From CADDYT01 sp035294125 (lineage in GTDB: Bacteria > Chloroflexota > Ktedonobacteria > Ktedonobacterales > Ktedonobacteraceae), in NCBI GenBank assembly GCA_035294125.1, contig DATGLM010000006.1, positions 1 to 64,000 of the forward strand: DNA of 64,000 bases, written 5' to 3'. How positions within the stretch are numbered: position 1 is the first letter of the stretch; each line of letters opens with the position of its first letter. The notes beneath the pieces were generated by a model, which searched no databases, had not been told where the DNA came from, and worked only from the letters and a program-made list of their open reading frames with translations. Shown here piece by piece: positions 8,334-16,798 of this stretch. A program made the position numbers and the translations under genes.

Positions 8334-9251
8334 CTACAGCAAACGCTGTAGCCATCGTGGAATATGGCTCTCAACTTGATTGAGCAGCAGTCCCTCAACA
8401 GGAAGGCCACTGAGTTGCGAACACGTTTCGGCGATCATGGTAGTGGGTGTGACATGTGCCCGCACGACGACAATCAGCGCATCCACCAGACTAGCCATTA
8501 AGGCTCCGTAGGCAGTCGTGATCACAGGAGGGAGATCAACGATCAGCAGACCATTCGTCTGGCTCAACACGTTCAACGAACCATTCTTGCGCAAGTGTTG
8601 GAGGAGTGACACTGCGTCTCGGCGCCCGTTTCCAGCCGGGATGACCGTTAAATTGCGACTGACCTGATAGCGAATCTCCCTATCGTCTGCCTCTCCGCGC
8701 AAGTACTCCGCCAACCCTGGAGAGGAGGCAATATCGAAGTATTCGTGTATGTGCGGATGCTCCCAGTTACATTCCAACAACGTCACGGGATTACCGCTAT
8801 CATCTGCCAATGACCTGGCGGATACAGTGGCGAGAAAAGATTTGCCTTCACCATGGACAGAACTGGTAAAACCCAGGCTTCGTACTGTTCGTACCGTTGG
8901 CTGTTCGCGAAAGAAGATGGAGAGACACAGGTGGCGGCACCTTTCCTGCGTCATATATGCAATCACCTGGTCTCGCTTCACCGCTGGCTTGAGAGGTGCA
9001 ACTCCCTGTTTTTGCTGTTTCCCCTGCTTGCTCTCCTTCTTTGCCCTCTTTGGCGATTGTGGCTCTTCCAGTAGAGCTGGTGGGGTAGCGGGCGGGATTA
9101 AAACCACCGCCGACCCGTTGCTCTCGGACTTTGTGGCCGGTTCAACTACTTCAGCCTGCTCAAACGCCACATCTGCCTCAGATGATGGTATGGCGGGTAA
9201 AGGCGTGGCCTTATGTTTCACGGTGAGTTCTTCAAAAGTATTATCCAGCAT
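8334..9251 (-). CDS. CpsD/CapB-like ATPase (tyrosine-kinase family, probably degenerate)
   Basis: The 305-residue protein has a charged Pro/Lys-rich N-terminal region (residues 1-95) and then a P-loop domain of the MinD/BY-kinase type. Walker A is SSVHGEGKS (about 130-138) and Walker B is LLIVDLPPV (about 235-243). In bacterial tyrosine kinases the Walker A' motif is LLIDADLRRP, with Asp residues needed for catalysis; here it reads LLECNWEHP (158-166). There is no C-terminal Tyr cluster. It may therefore bind ATP and regulate the adjacent Wzz-like protein without phosphorylating itself. AGGAAGAG precedes the ATG and only eight bases separate it from the Wzz-like gene. Confidence 0.8.
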   Translation of the reverse strand: MLDNTFEELTVKHKATPLPAIPSSEADVAFEQAEVVEPATKSESNGSAVVLIPPATPPALLEEPQSPKRAKKESKQGKQQKQGVAPLKPAVKRDQVIAYMTQERCRHLCLSIFFREQPTVRTVRSLGFTSSVHGEGKSFLATVSARSLADDSGNPVTLLECNWEHPHIHEYFDIASSPGLAEYLRGEADDREIRYQVSRNLTVIPAGNGRRDAVSLLQHLRKNGSLNVLSQTNGLLIVDLPPVITTAYGALMASLVDALIVVVRAHVTPTTMIAETCSQLSGLPVEGLLLNQVESHIPRWLQRLL

Positions 9252-9259
9252 ATCTCTTC

Positions 9260-10309
9260 CTAGCTTTCTAGATAGAATGTATCGATGTCTTCAGCCGGAC
9301 CGAGAAGTTGATCGAAAGCTGTGGGCACTTGAAACAAGAGCGACGTAGCAGTTGGTCTTAAAAGAGGTAGCTGCAGAACAACAGGCAAAGGTGCCACGTT
9401 GCGTAGCTCGTTCGCGGTATACACCGTGCGATCGCGACGAATAGCAATCAAAATGTAGAGCACGCAGGCTGCAAGTGCAACCCCCAGTCCAATGCCGCCG
9501 CCGAAAAGAAGTGTTTTTACTCGTGATAAAGGTTTTTGCGGCACAATAGGAGCGTCTAGAATCTTAAAAAGGCTCTGACCGTTTCCCGCTGTGCTGATCT
9601 CCTGGTTGACCGTGGCGATTTCAGTTTGAATATTCTGCAAGGTCGCCTGCGCCTGCTGCGTTTGCGCATGCAGGAAGGCGTATTGGGGATCATTCACCAG
9701 TTCCGCCTGGCTCTCCTGGGGATGCTGCGCAATATACTTTGCTTCAGCATTCGTTGCAGCAGTTGCATCCTGCTTTGCTTTTACCAGTTGCGTCTGATAG
9801 CTTTCGAGTAAGAGTTGCCCCTCCACAATGGTAAAGCCCTGGCTCTGCTCCCCATAGTTTTTAATCACGGCGGCGACCACCTGCTGCGCTATCACCGGAT
9901 TCTTGTTATCGTAAGTGATAACGAAGAGATTATAGCCATTTCCTGATACCTTCACCTTCGTCGAGATTTCAGTATACAATGCATCATCGCGTTCCTGCGG
10001 GTCTGCCTGTACAGAAGGATCAAGCGTTGATGGCAGGGAAGTCGCGTTAGCTACCGCCAGCGCAAAGCTGCGTGCCTGCAGTAATTCAGTAAGAGCGGTT
10101 GCTTGCGTCTCTGCCGGTGTTGAGGTCAGGTCTGTCTCTGGCCCGGTTGCCCCGATAATCACGTAACGCTGCAATGCCCACAAACTCGCTGAAGATTCGT
10201 ATGATCGTGGGAGCATGTATGCAACCGCGACCCCCACTACTGGCAGCAGAATAAGGAGGGCGAGCAAGGACAAGGGCCTGCGAAAGATGACCTCCAGAGT
10301 GCGATTCAT
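9260..10309 (-). CDS. Wzz/CapA-type polysaccharide chain-length and export protein
   Basis: The 349-residue protein has the Wzz layout: a short cytoplasmic start (MNRTLEVIFRRP), a first membrane helix (about 13-32), a long extracytoplasmic region with coiled-coil character (about 170-245, AKQDATAATNAEAKYIAQ region), a Pro-rich PIVPQKPLS motif before the second helix (about 268-290), and a cytoplasmic tail. Together with the CpsD-like ATPase it should set polymer length and couple polymerisation to export. GAGGAGG lies eight bases upstream of the ATG. It is the first gene of the minus-strand block, so the block's promoter must lie in the 10,310-10,672 gap. Confidence 0.87.
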   Translation of the reverse strand: MNRTLEVIFRRPLSLLALLILLPVVGVAVAYMLPRSYESSASLWALQRYVIIGATGPETDLTSTPAETQATALTELLQARSFALAVANATSLPSTLDPSVQADPQERDDALYTEISTKVKVSGNGYNLFVITYDNKNPVIAQQVVAAVIKNYGEQSQGFTIVEGQLLLESYQTQLVKAKQDATAATNAEAKYIAQHPQESQAELVNDPQYAFLHAQTQQAQATLQNIQTEIATVNQEISTAGNGQSLFKILDAPIVPQKPLSRVKTLLFGGGIGLGVALAACVLYILIAIRRDRTVYTANELRNVAPLPVVLQLPLLRPTATSLLFQVPTAFDQLLGPAEDIDTFYLES

Positions 10310-10672
10310 AGTTATAGCCTCCTCAGGTGTATCAAAAGCTTCCGCTATAAAGATACCAGCCCCTCTCCATAAAATGGGTATCTATCCATATATAAATGTT
10401 GTCAAGATGGCTCTTTTCAGGTGTACATCGCGTTACCTCTTCTGTGTCAGAAATGTGCTGGTTTTTTTTTAATATCTTTGTCAAAATCTGTCTCCTGGCG
10501 GCAAGTTATCTTTATATACTTTTTTCTCTCCATCATGACTTCTTTTACACGTGAGTAAAAATTCGCATTGTACATACTCATGTTATGCTCTGAGGAGAGA
10601 GCATACGCTAATCAGGGAAGTACATTCTCTCGATTCCTTATATTCCTGATAGCAGAAGGAGGATGTATCATA
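10310..10672. other. Divergent AT-rich promoter region between exopolysaccharide gene blocks
   Basis: This 360-base gap separates the first gene of the minus block from the first gene of the plus block. It is AT-rich, with a nine-T run near 10,461-10,469, and must hold promoters for both directions. I could not pick out a near-consensus promoter or dyad with confidence. Confidence 0.5.
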
Positions 10673-11830
10673 GTGAAACACAGCGATCCCACAGTGGTTA
10701 TTGGCGCGGGTCCTTATGGACTTGCTGTCGGCGCCCATCTAAAAGCAAAAGGGATACCAACGCTTATCTTTGGTAAGCCGATGGAATTCTGGAAAAAAAT
10801 GCCCCCTAAAATGAACTTAAAATCGTCCTGGAGCGCTTTGACTATTTCTGATCCTGCTGGCGCATTTAGCCTGAATCGCTTCAGCAAGGCTACTGGTATT
10901 GCAAAGCAAGAACCCGTTCCCCTCCGGACATTTCTCCAGTATGGAGACTGGTTCCAGAAACAGGTTCTTCCCGCTATCGATCAGACTTACGTGCGCCACC
11001 TGGGGCGTGATGGGGATGGATTTCACCTCGATCTGGAAGATGGGCGCTCTATCAAGGCGAGCAAAGTTGTCGTCGCGACGGGTATTGCGTCATTTGCCTT
11101 CGTTCCCAGGGAGCTGGCGCACCTGCCCTCGTCCCTGGCTTCACACAATCAGGAACATAGCGACTTCTCGCAATTTCAAGGCAAGAGAGTGGTTGTTGTA
11201 GGGAGCGGTCAGAGCGCCTTAGAAGCTGCTGCTCTGCTGCACGAAGCAGATGCCTCTGTTGAACTGATTGCTCGCGGTCCCGTCCTCTGGATAGATCGCC
11301 GCCTCGCCCGCAATGCCGCACTCAAGCGTCTCTTCTATCCACCCAGTGACGTTGGGCCTCCAGGGGTGAACTGGCTGGTCGCGAATCCATTGTTCTTTAG
11401 ACACTTCCCGGATAAAACGAGAATCACGTTGGAAGATCGAGCTATTCGTCCGGCGGGTGCGCCCTGGCTTCGCCCCCGAGTCGATGGCCAGGTGCATCTC
11501 ACAGAGAATACATCTATCGTCAGTGCCAGCGAACAGGGGCAGGGGGTGATGCTGAAGTTAAGCGACGGGACAACCAGGGAAGTAGATCATGTGATCATGG
11601 GAACGGGATACCGCGCGGATATCCAGTCCCTTGACTACATTGACGCGAACCTGCGCCAGCAGGTTCAGCAGCGCGATGGCTATCCGCTTTTAAACGAGTG
11701 GTTCGAGTCGTCTGTCAATGATCTGCATTTCACCGGCGCTCTAGCAGGCTATGTCTTTGGGCCGCTCTGTCGCTTTGTGGTAGGATCAAAGGTTACCGCC
11801 CGGCAGATAGCACGACATATCGCCGCTTAG
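10673..11830 (+). CDS. FAD/NAD(P)-dependent flavoprotein oxidoreductase (monooxygenase-like)
   Basis: The protein has 385 residues from the GTG at 10673, chosen because AAGGAGG lies ten bases upstream. The open frame runs further up without a ribosome site. Near the start, VVIGAGPYGLAVG is a GxGxxG dinucleotide fold for FAD. A second Rossmann motif, VVVVGSGQSALEAA, sits near residue 170 and would bind NAD(P)H. MGTGYRADI near the end matches the conserved ATG region of flavin-containing monooxygenases. Substrate unknown. It leads a plus-strand group with an ATP-grasp ligase, the flippase and an acetyltransferase, suggesting a tailoring step on a glycan substituent or its precursor. Confidence 0.82.
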   Translation: MKHSDPTVVIGAGPYGLAVGAHLKAKGIPTLIFGKPMEFWKKMPPKMNLKSSWSALTISDPAGAFSLNRFSKATGIAKQEPVPLRTFLQYGDWFQKQVLPAIDQTYVRHLGRDGDGFHLDLEDGRSIKASKVVVATGIASFAFVPRELAHLPSSLASHNQEHSDFSQFQGKRVVVVGSGQSALEAAALLHEADASVELIARGPVLWIDRRLARNAALKRLFYPPSDVGPPGVNWLVANPLFFRHFPDKTRITLEDRAIRPAGAPWLRPRVDGQVHLTENTSIVSASEQGQGVMLKLSDGTTREVDHVIMGTGYRADIQSLDYIDANLRQQVQQRDGYPLLNEWFESSVNDLHFTGALAGYVFGPLCRFVVGSKVTARQIARHIAA

Positions 11831-11856
11831 CAGAGGAAAGACAAGGAGCGAGAGCT

Positions 11857-13101
11857 ATGCCATCCTTACAAGGCAGGACAGGAGTCATTGTCCTCGGCAG
11901 CGACTTTAAAGCATTAGGTGTAGTGCGCAGCCTGGGGCGGCGGCGTATACCCTGTATTGTCATCGACAACATACCCCGTTCCGCCTGGTTCTCGCGCTAC
12001 GTTTCCGGACACTTCAAATGGGATCGCTCGATGGACGATCCCAGCTTTCTCCCCTTTTTGTTAAAGCTTGGGAAGGCGCACCGCCTGCAGCGGTGGGTGC
12101 TCTTCCCTATGCAGGATGAGGCGGTATCATTCGTCGCCTGCCATACCCAACAACTCGCGGATTTTTATCGACTGGTGACTCAGGACTGGGAGATTGTGCG
12201 CTGGGCAAATGATAAACGCCACACCTATCAAATGGCGCAGGAGGCGAAAGTTGCTTATCCCCGCACCTGGTATCCCTTCTCAGAGGAGGATTTACCGGAG
12301 ACGGAAGTGACATTTCCCGTCATTATTAAGCCAGCGATTTCAACCCGTCTGCAATACGCGTTGCGTCTTAAAGCGCTGACGGCGCGCGATCACGAAGAAT
12401 TACGCATGCAGTATCGCCTGGCCGCTTCGGTGATGCCGCCGGAGGAAATTATGGTGCAAGAGGTTATCCCTGGCGATGGACGCACACAATTTTCTGTCGC
12501 GACATTTTGTAAGGATGGGCACATCCTGGCAGGGATGACGGCTCGCAGAACGCGCCAGTACCCAATAGATTACGGCCTGGGGAGCAGCTTCGTCGAGGCG
12601 ATAGAGGTCCCTGCACTCTTTGAGCCGGCTGAAAAGCTTCTCTTGCGCATGCGCGTCTCAGGAATGGTCGAGGTGGAATTCAAGCACGACCTGCGTGATG
12701 GCCTGTACAAACTGCTCGATATCAATGTGCGTCCCTGGGGATGGCATACGCTATGTATCGCCTGCGGCCTGGATTTCCCTTACATCCAGTACTGCGATGC
12801 GCAGGGAATAATCCCTGACGCGGGGACGACGATGAACGCCCCTCACTACGATCACTACTGGGTGCGCATGCTGACCGACCTCCCGGCAGGGTTACAAGAG
12901 ATACGTGCTGGCATTAGCACGCCGACGGCATATCTCCGCTCGCTGTTTGGCAGGGCCACGTTCTCTGTCTTCAACTGGCGTGATCCACTGCCCGCCGTTG
13001 GTGATCTCGCTATCGCCCTCTCGCGCTCGCTAAAGGGCTTTTCTAGAAAAGAGGCAGAAGCCGATGAGCCGATTCCACAAAGTCACGCTGGTCAAGCTTG
13101 A
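11857..13101 (+). CDS. ATP-grasp carboxylate-amine/thiol ligase
   Basis: The 414-residue protein has an N-terminal pre-ATP-grasp domain (VIVLGSDFKALGVVRSLG) and the ATP-grasp core. FPVIIKPA carries the ATP-binding Lys, VQEVIPGDG is the hinge region, and VEVEFKHD with DINVRPWG supplies the Mg-binding Glu and Asn. Family members form amide or ester bonds between a carboxylate activated as acyl phosphate and an amine. In this locus it may make a small peptide or amino-acid conjugate that decorates the exopolysaccharide; the FemAB-like gene at 18,423 fits this idea. AAGGAG lies upstream of the ATG. The end overlaps the flippase start by 38 bases, implying coupled translation. Confidence 0.82.
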   Translation: MPSLQGRTGVIVLGSDFKALGVVRSLGRRRIPCIVIDNIPRSAWFSRYVSGHFKWDRSMDDPSFLPFLLKLGKAHRLQRWVLFPMQDEAVSFVACHTQQLADFYRLVTQDWEIVRWANDKRHTYQMAQEAKVAYPRTWYPFSEEDLPETEVTFPVIIKPAISTRLQYALRLKALTARDHEELRMQYRLAASVMPPEEIMVQEVIPGDGRTQFSVATFCKDGHILAGMTARRTRQYPIDYGLGSSFVEAIEVPALFEPAEKLLLRMRVSGMVEVEFKHDLRDGLYKLLDINVRPWGWHTLCIACGLDFPYIQYCDAQGIIPDAGTTMNAPHYDHYWVRMLTDLPAGLQEIRAGISTPTAYLRSLFGRATFSVFNWRDPLPAVGDLAIALSRSLKGFSRKEAEADEPIPQSHAGQA

Positions 13102-14788
13102 AACCAGTGAGAAAATGAGGGCATTGCTGGGAAACGTGCAGCAGAATAGCCAGAAATTGCAAGCAGTGCTGACACGTCTGCACGACAACCAGAAAGCGCA
13201 GGCAACATTTGTACACCTGCAAAATAGCCAGAAAGTACATGCCGTTGGCATCAGTGTGAAGCGTATCGTCAACAATACTGTTATCTCGCTGATCGGACAA
13301 CTCGTTACCTGGATATCCACCTTACTTCTGACAATTGCCTATGGGCGTTTTCTGGGTGACTTCAAATTCGGGGAACTCTACTTTGCCATCACCTTTGTGC
13401 TTCTCATCGGGTTTCCCATTGAGTCCGGCTTTAATCAGCAGCTCACACGAGATGTGGCACAAAAACTGAGCAGGGCGCGGGGGTACCTTTCCAGTACGCT
13501 TATCATCAAGGTGACGCTCTGGCTGGTTCTCTATACGGGTATTATCTTTGCCTGCCGACTGCTGGGCTACAATCCTGAAGAGCGTACACTGGTAGCTATC
13601 TGCGGCGTGACGCTGCTGGGTGATTCTATTGCCAACACTTTTGCCTCGATTCACTTTGCCTTTGAGAAAGTGATTTTTCCTACCGTTGGCACTATTCTCG
13701 AAAAAGGTCTGGCGGCGCTCATCGGCTTTATCCTCCTCAGGCATGGGGCAGGCGTGGAGGTCATGGCCCTGGTCTTGCTCGGCGGCGCTTTTGCCAATGC
13801 CTTCTGGCAGGCTATCTGGTTCTTCATTCGCGTTGGCATGAGCTTTACTCTAGATATCTCAATCATGCGCACTCTGTTGCGTACCAGCATTCCCTTCCTG
13901 GCCTATGGCGTGCTGGGGGTGATCTACTACCGGCTTGACACCGTCATTCTCTCCCTGGAGGCTAGCGCTACTGTCGTCGGGTGGTATGGCGCGGCATATC
14001 GCCTCTTTGATACATTGATCTTCTTACCTAGCCTGGTTATCAGCGCTATCATGTATCCAGTTTTCTCGAAGCTCTCTGTCTCTTCAGAGACAACTTTGAA
14101 AACTGCGGTTGAGAAATCTACGAATTTCTTGCTTTTCTGTGTTCTTCCCATCTCCTCCATGTTGATCGTTGCTGCTCCCAGTATCATCGCCTTTCTCTAC
14201 CACCGGCAGGATTTCACTCCAAGTGTTCCGGCGCTCCAGGGGCTTGCGCCGGGCCTCGTCTTTCTGTATATCAACTCGGTTTTCAGCGCCATCATCATGA
14301 GTACAAAACAAGAGAAGAAGATTACCATCATGGCCGGTATTGCTCTGGTCTTCAACCTGGGGCTTAATCTTATCCTGATTCCCATCTACCAGCACGTGGG
14401 CGCGGCAATCGTCACCTCGCTAACCGAACTGCTTTTGCTCTGCATAGGCCTCATATTCGTTCCCAACCGTTTATTGCCTTTCAAGAGTATACGGGTAGCG
14501 GTGAAAGCCCTGGCTGCCAGCCTTGTGATGGCCGCTGCCGTTTTCTTCGTACAGACCCATACATACAACATTTTTGTTATCCTCTCTGTTGGCATGGTTG
14601 TTTATTTCGGCGTCGCTATGTCTCTGGGTACCATTCCCAGAGAAGACCTGCGCGCGCTTCTCTATTCGGTACGACATAGAGGGCGATCAGGCTCCCCACA
14701 TGGGTTTGAAGACGAATACCGGGAAGCGCCTGAGCAGGCACAGGACCTCGCGCTGACTCGTGACCAGCGCCAGGAGAAAGTATGTTGA
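13064..14788 (+). CDS. Polysaccharide flippase (Wzx/MOP superfamily) with repeat-containing N-terminal extension
   Basis: The 574-residue protein contains about fourteen hydrophobic segments from residue 70 on, in the pattern of MOP-type flippases (GRFLGDFKFGELYFA near the first helix pair). It should move the lipid-linked repeat unit across the membrane before polymerisation. Residues 20-65 are an unusual hydrophilic extension made of about three imperfect 13-residue units built on N-S/N-Q-K (QNSQKLQAVLTRL, then DNQKAQATFVHL, then QNSQKVHAVG), likely helical and cytoplasmic. The final 40 residues are also charged. The gene overlaps the ATP-grasp gene and is followed after 24 bases by the acetyltransferase. 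Confidence 0.87.
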   Translation: MSRFHKVTLVKLETSEKMRALLGNVQQNSQKLQAVLTRLHDNQKAQATFVHLQNSQKVHAVGISVKRIVNNTVISLIGQLVTWISTLLLTIAYGRFLGDFKFGELYFAITFVLLIGFPIESGFNQQLTRDVAQKLSRARGYLSSTLIIKVTLWLVLYTGIIFACRLLGYNPEERTLVAICGVTLLGDSIANTFASIHFAFEKVIFPTVGTILEKGLAALIGFILLRHGAGVEVMALVLLGGAFANAFWQAIWFFIRVGMSFTLDISIMRTLLRTSIPFLAYGVLGVIYYRLDTVILSLEASATVVGWYGAAYRLFDTLIFLPSLVISAIMYPVFSKLSVSSETTLKTAVEKSTNFLLFCVLPISSMLIVAAPSIIAFLYHRQDFTPSVPALQGLAPGLVFLYINSVFSAIIMSTKQEKKITIMAGIALVFNLGLNLILIPIYQHVGAAIVTSLTELLLLCIGLIFVPNRLLPFKSIRVAVKALAASLVMAAAVFFVQTHTYNIFVILSVGMVVYFGVAMSLGTIPREDLRALLYSVRHRGRSGSPHGFEDEYREAPEQAQDLALTRDQRQEKVC

Positions 14789-14812
14789 TCTTAGGGAAAG
14801 TGGAGAGATAAG

Positions 14813-15367
14813 ATGAAGCAAATGCTTGGAGCGGCTATCAAGTACGCCACAAATCATATCATCTGCCATATTCCTTCCTACAGGCTTCGCCATGCATGGT
14901 ACCGCGATGTGTTAGGATGGCAGATAGGGCCGCGAGCCTCCATATTGATGGGACAGCATGTGCAGATGGCGGGGATACGAAGCAGCGGAAAGAAAGTCTC
15001 TATCGGCCAGGGAACGATTATTAACCAGAGGTGCATGCTCTATACAACCGGGGGGCTGGTGATCGGCGATAATGTCAGCATTTCCGCCGGTGTATGGCTT
15101 GTCACAGGCTCCCATGATATGAACGATCCTCTATTTCCTGATTTCTACAGGCCCATCGTCATCGGCGATTATGTGTGGATTGGAATGCGTGCTACTATCC
15201 TCGCCGGCGTCACCATCGGGGAGGGGGCTGTTGTGATGGCGGGGGCAGTAGTCACGCACGATGTCCCACCTTTTACGGTCGTTGGGGGTGTCCCGGCAAA
15301 GGTTATTCGGCGGCGCGAGCTACAAGAGCCGTCCTACTCGCTGGATTTCCACCCGCTCTTTGAGTAA
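14813..15367 (+). CDS. Hexapeptide-repeat acyltransferase (WbbJ/maltose O-acetyltransferase type)
   Basis: The 184-residue protein is a left-handed beta-helix acyltransferase. Hexapeptide turns are visible (IGQGTIINQ, IGDNVSISAG, VIGDYVWIGMRATILAGVTIGEGAVVMAGAVV), as is the catalytic His in TGSHDMN. The usual C-terminal GVPAKVIRRR follows. It should use acetyl-CoA (or another acyl-CoA) to acetylate a sugar hydroxyl or amine of the exopolysaccharide. The O-acetyltransferase role is most like the sequence, but N-acetylation of the amino sugar made by the 20,062-22,261 gene pair is also possible. It is the last gene of this plus-strand group. Confidence 0.85.
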   Translation: MKQMLGAAIKYATNHIICHIPSYRLRHAWYRDVLGWQIGPRASILMGQHVQMAGIRSSGKKVSIGQGTIINQRCMLYTTGGLVIGDNVSISAGVWLVTGSHDMNDPLFPDFYRPIVIGDYVWIGMRATILAGVTIGEGAVVMAGAVVTHDVPPFTVVGGVPAKVIRRRELQEPSYSLDFHPLFE

Positions 15368-15480
15368 TCAGCAGAAAACTCCCCCGCGCAATGCCTGTAA
15401 AGCGGGCTTCCAACTTCTCATTCATTAGAAAAGCCGGAGCCTGGTTTCTCCCTGTTTTGCTTGCCTCGCCAGCTTCGTCA

Positions 15481-16734
15481 TCATGAAGTTGTATTTGCCT
15501 GAGCGTAGACGGTAGAGCGTAACGCCTGGAACAGGGCCTGGTTCATGGCAATGATCCCTGCCGGAGTAGGATGAATACCGTCGGAGAGCAGGTAGGTCTT
15601 CGCATGCTCAAGAAACAGTTGGTAGTAATCAGGGCCTGCTATCAGCCCGTTGGAGGCAGTGAGACGATCGATGACAGCGTTCAATGCCTGTATTTCCTGA
15701 TCTATGCCTGCTCCTCTTCCGGCTATATAAGGGATATGCACCAGGATAGGTATGTGCCCGGCCAGTTTAATCCGGGTAATCAGCGCCTGGAGATTTGCCT
15801 GGAAGTGGGAAGGTGATACCTGCTCCAGAGCATCATTCGTTCCCCAGCCCAGTATCCAGTAATGCATATCGGGGTTCAGAGCCAGCCAGGAGTCAATATC
15901 TTGTACGGCTCCATCGGTATTCCAACCACCCATACCACCATCAATCATCACCGGATAATAATTGGCGAAAGCAGTATGGACATCATCACTAAAAGATGGA
16001 CGATTCTCATCAAAGCGATTATAGGCCATGACGGTAATAGAATCACCTGAGAAGAAGTAGGTATCATTCAGGTTGACAGCGGAGGAGGCGTCGTAGACTT
16101 CGATCTGGTCGATGGTCAGAAATGGCTGACTGGCCTGCGGCTGCCCCTTTGTGACTGTCATCTTGACCCAGGATTGACCGGCGAATGGCAGCAAATGTTC
16201 GCGAATGCGTGTGTGATTATCGACAACCGAGACCACTGTTTTCCATGATCCGTCCTGGCCGTTGGTGCTGTTGGATGAGACTGAGAGAGTATAGTCCTGC
16301 GGACCCATACCATTCAGGCTGATGTAGTCGAAGATGTAATCGCTTTCCCAGGTGAGTAAGACCTGTTTTGGCCCGGAGCCAACATGAATGGCGCACCAGG
16401 AAGGCAACTGTGCTAGATAGGTGCGCCAGAATGAAAAGTTTCCATAATGACCATTGACGATGGCTTGCGACCCACCGGGTCCCTGATTATTTGCTGCACA
16501 GAAGACAGGCTTACCCCGCGAGATAAGCGGCCACGTAGACGATACTGTAGCTGACCTGCTGGTCGTCTGTGTAGTTTGTGTGGTCGGCGCGATTGTTTGC
16601 CCCGTCTGGCCCGAGGTTGGAGTTGCAGACGCTTGTGGAGAGCCTGATTGCGTATATGAACAGGCAGCACACACGAGACAGCAAACAATCATTGCCACGG
16701 ATAGGGAGCGATATCTCCATGAATACTGTCGCAT
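15481..16734 (-). CDS. Secreted SGNH/GDSL-family esterase-like lipoprotein
   Basis: The 417-residue protein has a lipoprotein signal (hydrophobic residues 11-24, lipobox VCAAC, lipidated Cys 25) and a Thr/Ser/Gln-rich linker to about residue 68. Next comes a beta-rich domain (about 70-215) resembling a carbohydrate-binding module, then an SGNH hydrolase domain. All catalytic blocks are present: GDS with Ser 232, Gly in GGMGGW, GTND with Asn 300, and DGIHP with Asp 385 and His 388. It probably removes or transfers acyl groups on an extracellular glycan. GAGAGGG precedes the ATG. Its signal region is very similar at DNA level to that of the next lipoprotein gene, although the mature domains differ. 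Confidence 0.85.
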   Translation of the reverse strand: MRQYSWRYRSLSVAMIVCCLVCAACSYTQSGSPQASATPTSGQTGQTIAPTTQTTQTTSRSATVSSTWPLISRGKPVFCAANNQGPGGSQAIVNGHYGNFSFWRTYLAQLPSWCAIHVGSGPKQVLLTWESDYIFDYISLNGMGPQDYTLSVSSNSTNGQDGSWKTVVSVVDNHTRIREHLLPFAGQSWVKMTVTKGQPQASQPFLTIDQIEVYDASSAVNLNDTYFFSGDSITVMAYNRFDENRPSFSDDVHTAFANYYPVMIDGGMGGWNTDGAVQDIDSWLALNPDMHYWILGWGTNDALEQVSPSHFQANLQALITRIKLAGHIPILVHIPYIAGRGAGIDQEIQALNAVIDRLTASNGLIAGPDYYQLFLEHAKTYLLSDGIHPTPAGIIAMNQALFQALRSTVYAQANTTS

Positions 16735-16798
16735 AAAAATCCCTCTCTTTGCTTGCTATCCATCCATTAACCAGGCTGGAACACAGAACAGAGAGCGC

